NCBI GenBank assembly: GCA_032622095.1
Contig: CP136061.1
Span: 232,558,944-232,622,943, forward strand
Length of the DNA: 64,000 nucleotides
Source of the DNA: Siphonodentalium dalli
Taxonomy: Eukaryota; Mollusca; Scaphopoda; Gadilida; Siphonodentaliidae
Reading direction: 5' to 3'
The stretch's first letter is position 1, and each line of letters starts with the position of its first letter. The notes beneath the pieces were generated by a model. That model did no database searches. It was not told where the DNA came from and was given only the letters and a program-made list of their open reading frames with translations. This document shows positions 1 to 10,901 of the stretch, piece by piece. The position numbers were made by a program, and so were the translations under genes.

Positions 1-2101
1 ATTTTATCGGGTCGCCGAGCACGTGCGACGCCCGCTTCGCGTATGCGCAGACGAGATCTCGGAAACGGGTGGAGCTATCGACTTGAAATTTGGTATGTGA
101 ATGTATCTTGCGCCGGATACGAATTTTATCGGATCGCCGAGCCCGTGGGACGCCAGCTTTGCGCATGCGCAGACCAGATCTCGGAAACGGGTAGGGCTAT
201 CGACTTGAAATTTGGTTTTTGAATAGCCCGGACAACGTCGGGCTGGGTAGAGCTATCGACTTGAAATTTGGTTTTTTAATAGCCCGGACAACGTCGGGCT
301 CATCGGCTAGTCTCATATATATTTTGAAGACCTCTGTTTGTCTGTCTGTATGTCCTTTATAGAATCGAAAACGGGTTGACCGATCGAGACCAAACTTCCT
401 ATCCAAAGGTAAAATCCCACGGACACCGTCGACGTCGCGTGTTGGAGAAGCTCAGAGCACCCGTTCTCCAATCTCAGTCACAAAAACGGCACTGCGGTGG
501 TTAATCAAGTGATAATTTAATGAGCGTTTGTTTTTGACGCATCGCTATAAAGAGCGTTTGTTTACCATTCAACGTTATTAGCATCTGCAGAGAGATATAA
601 GGGCCATAGTACTCTATCTCGGAAACGGGTGGAGCTATCGACTTGAAATTTGCTATGTGAATGTATCTTGCCCCGGATACGAATTTTATCGGAATATTTT
701 GAAGACCTGTTTGTCTGTATGTTTGTCTGTCTGTCATTAATACAAATCTACGATTCTCGACCGATCGGGACGAAACTTGGTACGTGTGTGTAGTTTGACC
801 AGGCGTCGACGTTGTCGTATTGGCGAGCCCGTGCGGCGCCCGCTTCGCGCATGCGCAGACGAGATCTCGGAAACGGGTTGAGCTATCTACTTGAAATTTG
901 CTATGTGAATGTATCTTGCCCCGGATACGAATTTTATCGGGTCGTCCAGCCCGTGCGACGCCAGCTTCGCGCATGCGCAGACGAGATCTCGGAAACGGGT
1001 GGAACTATCGACTTGAAATTTGGTATGTGAATGTATCTTGCCCGAGATACGAATTTTATCGGGTCGCCGAGCCCGTGCGACGCCAGCTTCGCGCATGCGC
1101 AGACCAGATCTCTGAAACGGGTGGAGCTATCGACTTGAAATTTGGTTTTTGAATAGCTATCGACTTGAAATTTGGTTTTTGAATAGCCCGGACAACGTCG
1201 GGCTCATCGGCTAGTCTCATATATATGTTGAAGACCTCTGTTTGTCTGTTTGTCTGTATGTTTGTCTGTCATTTATACAAATCTACGATTCTCGACCGAT
1301 CTGGACGAAACTTGGTACGTGTGTGTAGTTTGACCAGGCGGTCGACGTTGTCGTATTGGCGAGCCCGTGCGGCGCCCGCTTCGGGAATGCGCAGACGAGA
1401 TCTCGGAAACGGGTGGAGCTATCGACTTGAAATTTGGTACGTGTGTGTAGTTTGACCAGGCGGTCGTCCTTGTCTTATTGGTGAGCCCGTGCGACGCCCG
1501 TGCAGCGCATGCGCAGACCAGATCTCGGAAACGGGTGGAGCTATCGACTTGAAATTTGGTGTGTGAATGTATCTTGCCCCGGATACGAATTTTATCGGGT
1601 CGCCGAGCCCGTGCGACGCAAGCTTCGCGCATGCGCAGACCAGATCTCGGAAACGGGTGGAGCTATCGACTTGAAATTTGGTTTTTGAATAGCCCGGACA
1701 ACGTCGGGCTCATCGACTAGTCTCATATATATTTTGAAGACCTCTGTCTGTCTGTATGTTTGTCTGTCATTTATACAAATCTACGATTCTCGACCGATCG
1801 GGACGAAACTTGGTACGTGTGTGTAGTTTGACCAGGCGGTCGTCTTTGTCGTATTGGTGAGCCCGTGCGGCGCCCGCTTCGCGCATGCGCAGACGAGATC
1901 TCGGAAACGGGTGGAGCTAACGACTTGAAATTTGGTACGTGTGTGTAGTTTGACCAGGCGGTCGTCGTTGTCGTATTGGCGAGCTATCGACTTGAAATTT
2001 GCTATGTGAATGTATCTTGCCCCGGATACGAATTTATCGGGTCGCCGAGCCCGTGCGACGCCAGCTTCGCGCATGCGCAGACGAGATCTCGGAAACTGGT
2101 G
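1..2101. repeat. Composite satellite array 1 (about 122-bp unit)
   Basis: The array is built from recurring modules. A 122-bp unit can be measured between the ATGTGAATG landmarks at 903 and 1025; it contains GAGATCTCGGAAACGGGTGG and the palindrome CGCGCATGCGCA. A second module carries an imperfect hairpin, AGCCCGGACAACGTCGGGCT. A third carries GTTTGTCTGTCTGTATG microsatellite-like sequence. Arrays 2 and 3, at 31300 and 45003, are built from the same modules. Both strands give spurious ORFs of 60-130 residues because the unit lacks stops in several frames. The 122-bp period is not a multiple of three, so these ORFs do not represent a repeat protein. Confidence 0.9.
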
Positions 2102-2378
2102 GTTCGGCCCGGTGTGCGAAAATTTTGAAATCTGAACAAGAAAATCGCAAAATCCTAACATCTAGACTAGCCTCAAGCCTTCCTACTGTTGGAAATTTCA
2201 AACCCTACACCCCCACTTAGGTTGGAAAATTTCCAACTGATGACAATTCCAGTGACAATGTTGACCAATTGTATGACAATATTGTTTTCTTAAATTAACT
2301 AGAAGTTTTTGAATGGCAACGGGGGAGGGACCAGGACACAAGCTTTCCAAGTGTTGGAAATTTCCAACCTGTCACCCT

Positions 2379-3090
2379 AGTGCAGCGGCCAAATCGAAAA
2401 AGAGCTCTAGTTTTCGAGATACCCCTACCCACGGTAGAACAAGTTAAAACCAACTTTTTTTAAAGGGGAAATATATACTGTTGACGAAAATGATAGTGAA
2501 AAATAACGGAATTGGTGGTGGCTATTGACAAATCGACGATAAGCGATACCCACCAGTGACTTTTTCCAGAAATTAACGATTTTGGTAAAGTGAGCCCTGT
2601 GGCTATGACCCAACCTATTTGCCAATATTGTTGACGTTAAAATTACTATATCATACCATACCTCTAACTGATATGAAAAAAGTGTTGGTTAATTTAGATT
2701 TTCCTGCCATTTGGAGCCGAAACATTTATTTTTTGTTGAAAAATCGCACTTTTTCACAAAAATATTATTTTTTAAACATTATCATTCAAATGGATATTGC
2801 TATAATGCCGAAATATTTAATCCTTATCGTGAAGCAGTTATCTGCCAAGTATATGCAGAAAGAAGTTAACAGAAAATTTGAACGATTTGCGAAATAATGG
2901 ATTTTAGCTACCCCTCCCCCAAACACGTTTTTGGTCGAAAAATTACATTACAACTTTACCAAATTTCCCGATTGATCACAATGGGACCCAGCATAATTCG
3001 TTTGCTGTAAATTGAGCCCGGGGACATTGCTTAAGTGATTAAAGACGTGTTCGGGCTTCCAGACCCCAAATTACAACAACAACAACAACC
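2379..3090 (+). repeat. Left arm of long inverted repeat
   Basis: The arm starts AGTGCAGCGGCCAAA and ends in a CAA-rich run near 3070-3090. Its inverted partner is 7133-7844, which ends TTTGGCCGCTGCACT. Matching stretches include the regions around 2430-2630 and 7610-7810, and 2900-3090 and 7135-7320. The arms have diverged by scattered substitutions, so the element is not recent. Confidence 0.8.
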
Positions 3091-3385
3091 AATTTTATTT
3101 GCTATTACATACAGTAAGTGTCGCATATCACAAGTACTCCATTCTCGCTTAAGATTGAAATGCAGTAGTTTGAACTATGACCTATTGAGTAATCACATTA
3201 AAACGTCCCCTCTCTGTCGTTGTGGCAAAATAGAAACAGCATATCATTAATTATAGGAATGTCCTGAATACAGTGGTCCTAGGACTGAACTTCTATGCGC
3301 CATACTGAATGTCATTTTATCAGAAATACTCTTTTGCGTGGAACACAGCAACGCTGTCATTTGCTAAAACTTCGTGAAAAGCATT
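3089..3385 (+). pseudogene. 3' remnant of a non-LTR retrotransposon (zinc-knuckle tail)
   Basis: The forward frame from about 3095 reads a typical end of a LINE reverse-transcriptase polyprotein: SRLRLKCSSLNYDL, then SPLCRCGKIETAYH. A stop follows near 3250, then the frame continues to ECPEYSGPR. The C-x-C ... H ... C spacing fits the Cys/His knuckle downstream of many LINE RT domains. It is truncated at the 5' end and has internal stops, so it is dead. It sits inside the foldback element. Confidence 0.7.
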
Positions 3386-3639
3386 GAAACCCTGCTGAGC
3401 GCGAAATTTACCCCCACCAGATCGTCTGTAATCTCACGACGACGGACGTATCAATGACGCAAACAACATTATCTGTGTATCATTGTGTCCAATCAGCTCC
3501 AACGAAACTATGTGTATATCATTGTATCCAATCAGCTCCAACTGGATTACATCCTAACTTTCCCCATACAGTCTCTCTCTCCCAGATAAATTGTTTACCT
3601 CCCGATAGAACTACCCTATGTCCACAGACTCAGTTAAAA

Positions 3640-6520
3640 CTGGGAGCATGTCCATCGAGTTCGTGGTGTTTTCATGACTTAAAATAGCGTAATAGTCACA
3701 TAAACAGTTAAAGTTGAATTTTTTGTTATTTGCCAGCCGCTTTTGTAAAGTGTCACATGCTGTCGGAAACCAATACAACCTTGTATATCGTATAAACTGG
3801 AACCATGTCCCTCGAATTTGTGGTGTTTTCATTATTTAAAATAGCGTATGTGTCACATAAACAGTTAAAATTGCATTTTTGTTGTTTGCCAGCCTCTTTT
3901 TGTAAAGTGTCACATGCTGTCGGAAACCAATACAGCCTTATATATCGCATAGTTTCGGCCACAATATATGTTGATATTGAAATCATAATCCCTTCAGTAC
4001 ATGATGTGTTCAAGACTTCAAATAGGGTAGGGGTACATAAAGCCAGGGTAGGGGTACATAAAGCCAGCCACTTGTTGTGGAGTGCCGCATGGTACAGATT
4101 TTCGGGAACCAACACATATGCATATCCTGATAAAAACTAACCGTTTGTCAAGCCCTCAGTTAATATTGAGGTCATATCATTTCACCATGTGGTGTCTTCC
4201 AAGACTTCAAATAAAGTAGGGGTCCTCAAAATTTTGCCTTTCTTATTTTCCAGCCACTTTTCGTTAAGTGCTCATGCTTTCTGAACCCAATCCATCTATT
4301 TACATTGTGTACGTACATACATCCTTGTACAACTAACTCCCCATTGTCCATACACTCAGTCAATGGTGATATCGTTCCAGTTCGTGGTGTGTTCTAGTCT
4401 TCAAAGTGGGAAGGGGCTAATACAAACATTGAAAAATCGCATTATTTATTGTCCAGTCGCTTTTTGTAAAGTGTCACTGACTGTCGGGTACCAACCCATC
4501 TTTAACAATTGTGTATTTCTTGATCGTCGTTTGACCTTGAGGGCACATCCATTCAGTTCGTGGTAGGTTCAATGGATTACATGGGGTAGGGGTCCCTTAA
4601 AATTCGCCTTCATCGTTTGTCATCTCCTTTGTGTAAGGTGCCACGGTGTTCTCGCGAACGGTGTGCTCACGAGAGCATTGCATCTTTTCTGACAGAACAG
4701 CCATTCGGCCACAATCTCGGGTGATATTGATAGCATATGCCTTGAGCTAGTGGTGTGTTCAAGACTTCAAATAGGGATTGTAGTCCCCTACGACAGTGAA
4801 ATTTAGCCCTTTCGTTTGCCGGCCGCTTTCGAGAACCATCTCATCCATCACAGATTCGTATTTCCAGATAATACTCCCATTTGTCCACAACTTCAGTTAA
4901 CATTGAGAGCATATCATTTGTTTAAGACTTCAAGTGGGGTAGTGGGGTCCTCAAAACATAGAAAATTCGCCTTTCGTGTTTACCAGCCGCTTTTTGTAAA
5001 GTGTTCCAGGATATCGGGGGAACCAAATCACCCATATCAATTAATAATTCCATGATAGCAATACCTTTCTATCACACACTAAGCTAAGTATGAGAGAATA
5101 TAACGTCAGTTCATGCTGTGAATAAGATATTAAATGGGTTAATGTGGTCCCCCCAAACAGTGAGTATTCGCCGTTCTCTTTCACCAACAGCCTTTTGTAA
5201 AGTGACCCAGACATTCAAGACCTGATATACTATACTCTTGATATAGCATCCATTTCTCTACGCACTCAGTTAATATTGGGAGCATATTCTTTCGGTTCAT
5301 TGTGTGATCAAGACTTCAAATGGGGTAGTGTGGCCTCAAAAAACTAAATCACATTTCGTATTTGCCAGCCGCCTTTTGTAAAGTGCTCCAAGATTTCGGG
5401 AAACAAACCACCCATACCCATTGTACATAATACATGACAGCACTACCTTTCGTTCACACACTCAGTTAATATTGAGAGAATATTGATTCGGCTCAATGTG
5501 TGCTAAAGAGTTTAGAAGGGTTATGGGTACCCAGAACAGTGAGAATTCGCCTTTGTCTTTGCTAGCCACTTTTTGTAAAGTTTCCCAGACATTCGGAAAC
5601 CAACCCAACCACTGAAGATGTATATTTCCTGAATTACCTACCATTTGTCCACACCTCAGTTAATGTTGAGAACATATCCATCCATTGGTGTGTTTAAGAC
5701 TTTAAATGGGGTAGGGTGCTCAAAGAAAATATTCAGCTTTGGCATTTGCCAGCCGCTTTTTGTAAAGTACCCTAGGATTTTGGGAACCAAACTACCCATA
5801 TAAATTGTATATTCCCTGATAGCACTACCTTTCGTTCACACTGTGAGTTAATAAAAGCATATACATTCGGGGCATGGTGTGTTCAAGAGTTTAAATGGGC
5901 TTATAAAGGGGTCCCACAAAACAAAAAATATTCGCCTTTGGCGTTTGCCATCCGATTTTTGTAAAGTTCTAAAGGCTTTCGGGAACCAACCAACCAACCC
6001 ATCCATCAATATTATGTATGTCCCGATATTAATATACTTTGCCCAGATCCTAGTCAATATTTACAGCAACCATTTCAGTTCGTGGTTTGTTCAACTTTAA
6101 CATTCCAATTGTGTAGGGGGGGTCCTCAAAACATAGCAAATTCGTCTTTCTTATTTACCAGCCACTTTGTGTAAAGCGACACAGGCATAACCCACCCATA
6201 CAAATTATGTATTCTCTGATAGTACTACATTCCAATCACACTCTCATTTAATATAGAGAGCACATAGCTTCATTTCGTATTGTGTTCAAGTCTTTAAATC
6301 GGGTAGAGTGTTCTCGAAAAAAATGAAAATTCGCCCTTCATATTTGCCACGCAGCCTCTTTTTGTAAAGTGCCACACTATTTCGGGAACAAACCCATCCA
6401 TAAAGATTGTGTATTTCCTTATGTAACTGTCCTTAGTAGTTACATTATTCTTAATATTGAGATCATATTCTTTCAGTTCGTGGTGTGTTCAAGACTTCTA
6501 ATAGGGCGGGGGGGGGGGGC
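3640..6520. repeat. Degenerate tandem array, about 15 copies of a 155-210 bp unit
   Basis: The landmark CAGCC(G/A)CTTTTTGTAAAGTG recurs near 3741, 3897, 4069, 4258, 4453, 4623, 4825, 4990, 5192, 5371, 5570, 5755, 5953, 6165 and 6356. Each unit also carries GTGTTCAAGACTTCAAAT(A/G)GGGTAGGGG and a CTCAGTTAATATTGAG-like segment. Copies are strongly diverged. The array is absent from copy C because it lies inside the A-specific insertion. Confidence 0.85.
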
Positions 6521-7132
6521 TCAAAACATAGAACATATTTGAACTAACGCTTCCACCTTGGTCAAACTAGTTTATGAGATAGAAAATACAATATCCATTG
6601 TTTCTATAATTTGGTCGATTTAGAGGGACTCTAATAATCACTATGGAAGCAACAATGATTTTGTTCTGTATGATTATGTTAGTCTATATTATATGTCGTT
6701 TAGAATAAATACTTTAGTTCCTCAAAGTCGATATGTGTTAATATAAAATTATATGTTATAAATAAAATGTTTTGTTGTTGTTGTAACTGGGGGTTTGGAA
6801 ACCTGAGGACATCTATAACCACGCTCGCGGTATCTGCTGATCACGTTTGCATCACACGAATTATGATTAGATGCCCATTAGAATCATTTAGACAGGTCTG
6901 TGTTGTTATCATAAATATGTATTTGTTCTACCAAATCGCGCCCGGGGAAGCGGTACCTAATTCCAATATCTGGAAAACCGTTCACAATTTCTGTCAAATT
7001 CTTTCTACTTGTGATGTCCAGATAACGACTGAGCCATATGAATTATATAGTTGGTCACGTGCTGTTTATAACAAAGGTTTTAGTACTTAACATCGATGTT
7101 AATGCATGCAAAATTACCTGTTATCAATAAAA
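6521..7132. repeat. Inner duplicate of the right-arm sequence
   Basis: The stretch from about 6770, beginning GTTGTTGTTGTAACTGGG, repeats at about 7135 in direct orientation and extends roughly 300 bp with divergence. The proximal end of the right arm was therefore tandemly duplicated. The 107-residue ORF at 6767-7090 lies in this repeat and has no recognisable domain. Confidence 0.6.
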
Positions 7133-7844
7133 TAATTGTTGTTGTTGTAACTGGGAGGTCTGAAAGCCTGAACACATCTGTAATCAATTAAACGGTATCT
7201 CTGGACAAAACTTTCAGTACAAGATTCATATTGGGTCCCATTCAGATCAATTAGAAAATGTTTGTAATGTCGTTATCAAAAATATGTATTTTTTCTACCA
7301 AAAACGTGTTTGGGGGAGGGGTAGCTAAAATCCAATATATCGCAAACCGTTCAAAATTTCTGTTCACTTCTGTCTTCGTATGCTTGTCAGATAACTACTA
7401 CACCATATGGACTGAATATTTCAGTATTATTGCAATATCCGTTTGAATGATAATGTTTAAAAAATATTATTTTTGTGAAAAAGAGCGATTTTTCAACAAA
7501 AAATAAATGTTTTGGCTCCAAATGGCAGGAAAATCTAAATTAGCCAACACGTTTTGCATATCAGGTACATATATGGTATGCTGTAGTAATTTTAACACAA
7601 ACAATGTGGGCAAATAACTTAGGACTAAGCCGCAGGGCTCACTTTACCAAGATCGTTAATTTCTGGAAAAAGTCACTGGTGGGTATCGTTCATCGTCGAT
7701 TTGAGAATAGCCACCACCAATTCCGTTATTTTTCACTATCATTTTCGTCAACAGTATATATTTCACCTTCAAAAAAAGTTGGTTTTAACTTGTTCTACCG
7801 TGGGTAGGGGTACCCGACCACTTTTGGCGTTTGGCCGCTGCACT
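7133..7844 (-). repeat. Right arm of long inverted repeat
   Basis: This is the inverted partner of 2379-3090. The two arms enclose about 4 kb. Outside the arm, GTTGGAAAATTTCCAAC near 7855 starts the hAT-family sequence that runs to 8116. Confidence 0.8.
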
Positions 7845-8116
7845 ACCCCCCTAAGGTTGGAAAATTTCCAACTGATGTCCATTTCTGTCAAAATTTTTGA
7901 CCAAAAATAGGAACATATGCAAATATTGGTCGAAAAACAATAAATTCCCCCCAATAAATTGTTTTATAATCAAACTACAAGAACATTTTCAACCTATTGT
8001 TGGTGTGAAATTTCGTTGTGGCAGGTATGAAATTTCCAACTATTGAAAATATAGCTCTCTGCTGGGGGGGGGGGGGTGAGACACCCCCCCACACCCCCCC
8101 TCTAGCCACATCCCTG

Positions 8117-8420
8117 GGTAGAGCTATCGACTTGAAATTTGGTTTCTGAATAGCCCGGACAACGTTGGGCTCATCGGCTAGTCTGTATATATATAAATGA
8201 GTAGGATCTGTCGGAATTTTTTTCTCAGACCCCTGGACCGAGTTCAACCAAATTTGGTGTGGTGTCTCGGGGTAATTATACCCTGGCGGATGTTATAATG
8301 ATATCAGTTTTTCCAAACTTTTAATTAAACAAAAATAAAATAAAATTGGTTTTGTTAAATTGAGCAAGGAATTCAATCTAAAAAAAAAATATATTAAAAC
8401 AATATATATAAATCAAAATG
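8117..8420. repeat. Satellite remnant followed by a dispersed repeat
   Basis: Positions 8117-8185 complete the interrupted satellite, including the AGCCCGGACAACG hairpin module. From 8190 a dispersed repeat begins (CCTGGACCGAGTTCAACC ... CTGGCGGATGTTATAATG). Related copies begin near 23890, 38110 and 48250. Confidence 0.6.
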
Positions 8421-10224
8421 TTTCAATGACCGACCAAATGTGCTTGAAGCGCACAAAGGGACGGTCGCTAAATAAAGGCTCTGTCAGAGGTCAAAATGTG
8501 TGCCAATAAACTCCCACAAAGGGAGCCACAGGTATCTCCTACGCTGAATATAGCTAGGCTCCCAAAGGGAGCCTGTTTCAGCTAGTTTAGTATAATAGAA
8601 GTAAGTTGCTCCAGTAGCCGAACATAAGTGGTATGGAATATGTTAGATATGGGCTGGTTGACAGACTAATCAGGAAATAGTTAGAAATTATGAAATTTTG
8701 TGTATCCTGCACAATGACCTAGGTTTACAGATGATAAGCAATTTATAAAACATTTTTTTTTTCAATTAAAACAGCTTCTGAAACAGGTTAAACTGTTATT
8801 TGAAATAATTGAGATCATTCCCAGTCATATGAGTGATATTAGTAGAGTTTTATGCGATTTTAGACCAATTTTAGTGAAATTTGGGGGGTGGGTACGTGTA
8901 AACAAAAATTGGGAGTAATTTTTTTTTTTTTGCAGGTTTGGGGGTGGTGGGTCCCCGAAAATGCCAGATGCAAAAAAAAAACCGGCATACCTTCCAGGGG
9001 GGGGGGGGGGCGCACAAAAGTTTTATCATACAGGGCCGGGGTGGGTGGGTCCGAAGAGGCCCGAAAAAATGAGTTTGTGCAAATTGTTTTCTATTCACAT
9101 TTTTGTCCTTGTTTTAAGTTGTTTTCAAATATATTCATTAATAATTGTGTTCTAAGGCAGGTTATGACCTTTACAGACACTTAGGAACAGAGTAGGTATA
9201 AGATATAAGTAATACAGGGGAGATCTTCCAAAAACATACCTATACCGGGCGGGGTGCATCTCAGAGGCCTGAAAAAAATTGTTTGTGCAAATTGTTTTCA
9301 ACCCACATTATGGACATTGTTTTAAGTTGTTTTCACTAATAAATGTGTTCTAACATAGATTATGACCTTAACCAACACTTAAGAACATATGTAGGTATAA
9401 GATAAAGCACTCTCTGGTGCCAATAAAAGTGATGACTGAATAGGAGTGCTGGTTTGCATTTCACCTCAAATTAATATTGAATAGTGCCTGATAGTGCTGG
9501 CATTTTCACTCTGGCATGTCTAATGACCAAATAATACTAGTGCTTCAGAGTGCTGGCTAACAAAATACCTCAAAATACCTCAAATGCCAGCCTGTTTATT
9601 TGGCTCCAAAGAGTGATACTTATATAATATATAGCTGTCATTGCAGGTATGGCTATAAGGTGTACTGATATGATGGTTGATGGCACCTTTTTGGGAACAA
9701 CAGTGAAGAAGTCATTAATTAGTAACTGGACTATTTATGTAAAAATTAAACACAATGTTGGCTTATTGGCACTATAAATATTACCTCACAATATCTGTGC
9801 ATACTGTAGAATAAAACACTTTTTATTTCAAAATGTATTTTTCAATGTCGAAAACAACATCATAACCGTTGATAGTTTTTCAATTGTTTGAACACTTGGA
9901 ATCTGCCAGAAACGGACAAATATAAAACTTACCTTTGATTCTGTTTGATTTGGTCTTGAATAGATTTTAAATGATTTTTTTCTTATTTTAGGGGGTGGGT
10001 CCAAAAAAATTATGCGGGAAAAAAAAATTTGTTTTGCACAAAAAGGGTGGGTGGGTAGAAAAAGGGCTGTAAATTTGTTTTTGGGCCCTGTATGTGTAAC
10101 TTTTTTCATGCCCCCCCCCCCCTGTTCCTTCCTGCAAATTTTTACTACCCCCCCCCCCTCCTGAATATAATGATTATTATTATGAGCTAATAAACAAATT
10201 CAAATTCAATTCATGTATTACGTC
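8421..10224. repeat. Non-coding block with G/C homopolymer-flanked repeat
   Basis: There is a perfect short hairpin, AGGCTCCCAAAGGGAGCCT, near 8550. Segments 8880-9070 and 9990-10165 are rich in GGGTGGGTGGGT and runs of nine or more G or C, typical of a non-autonomous dispersed repeat; a related piece lies at 44553-44660. The block recurs nearly unchanged at 48500-50270 in unit C. ORFs of 60-98 residues across the G-runs are low-complexity translations, not genes. Confidence 0.5.
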
Positions 10225-10901
10225 GGGTACGAAGCCAGTGGCAGGGGCGTTGCGGGAAGGCGAAGTTGTCTTACTGGTATATATTTAGAAGGAGGTTACG
10301 AAGTTTGGTCTGATCCATGTGTTCGTACTCGGTGTTCAGTTTACGCAGGGAAAGTAAACAAAGGGAAGGTTCAGCTCTTCATGACGTTATGAAATCCGAA
10401 TGGAGCCCGGCCGCCATGTTTCTGGTGGGATCTATGTTCCCTGGTTTTCGTAACCTCCTTCTACGCATTAGACAACTTCGCCTGCCCGGTCGAACCTCAG
10501 CCTCCTCTCCCGGTTACGCCGTGGAGTTGCACGGAACAGTGAGCCATGCAGGTACGAGACCAATCGGAACTCACTACGCATTCGGCACAGGCTCGTCGAA
10601 ATCGACAAATTCGGACGCAGTGAGTTCCGATTGCTCGCTTTGGGAGAGGGGTAATGTTGCAAGAGCTATACTCGACCTTCACCTCAGAATTGGTAGTCAC
10701 GTTATATTCAAGGATTTCGAATACAGCTCCAGCTCCTTCCAATGTTGGGACGGCACATCGGTAATCGAATGGACCCAGATGAAATCTGATAGTTTAGCGA
10801 GTAGACCTGGCAGTGGGGACCGCCATAATAACAGACGTTTAAAACAATTTTATTGTTTCAAAATATTCACTTTATGGAACTATTTGTGCCCGAGGAAGTA
10901 G
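10225..10901 (+). other. Foldback-rich segment with a 194-residue ORF of unknown status
   Basis: An ATG-started ORF spans 10317-10901. I recognise no domain in it. The DNA is dominated by inverted repeats. GGCGAAGTTGTC...GGAGGTTACGAA at 10258-10302 is answered by TTCGTAACCTCC...GACAACTTCGCC at 10447-10483. AATCGGAACTCACTACGC near 10562 is answered by a near-complementary segment near 10612-10632. In unit C the ORF (50374 onward) is broken by a 16-bp deletion between GTGAGCC and AATCGG. The structure and the frameshift argue for a repeat rather than a gene. Confidence 0.4.

Larger units (their letters stand above)
2102..8116. mobile_element. About 6-kb hAT-like composite insertion, left end missing
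   Basis: Here copy A departs from the matching satellite of copy C (near 48004-48195). The right edge, 8098-8116, is CCCTCTAGCCACATCCCTG, identical to the right terminal inverted repeat of the complete hAT-like element at 26703-27789. The left edge starts inside the same family at the motif TTCGGCCCGGTGTGCG, which also occurs near 27319, so the left terminus was lost. The interior holds a second structure with arms of about 700 bp (2379-3090 and 7133-7844), a LINE fragment and a tandem array. No transposase ORF is visible. The hAT assignment rests on the terminal sequence and on the 8-bp duplication of its sister element. Confidence 0.7.

Noticed and set aside
1-2101. Possible CRISPR-like array
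   Set aside because: Units are contiguous with no unique spacers of constant length, and the context is a eukaryotic satellite.
501-2161. Many ORFs of 60-130 residues on both strands in the satellite arrays (also 31336-32172 and 45003-48190)
   Set aside because: They are different frames of the same 122-bp satellite, which has few stops. The period is not divisible by three, frames shift between units, and no domain is visible.
8871-9184. ORFs across G/C homopolymer tracts
   Set aside because: Low-complexity Gly/Pro runs dependent on homopolymer length, which differs between units A and C.
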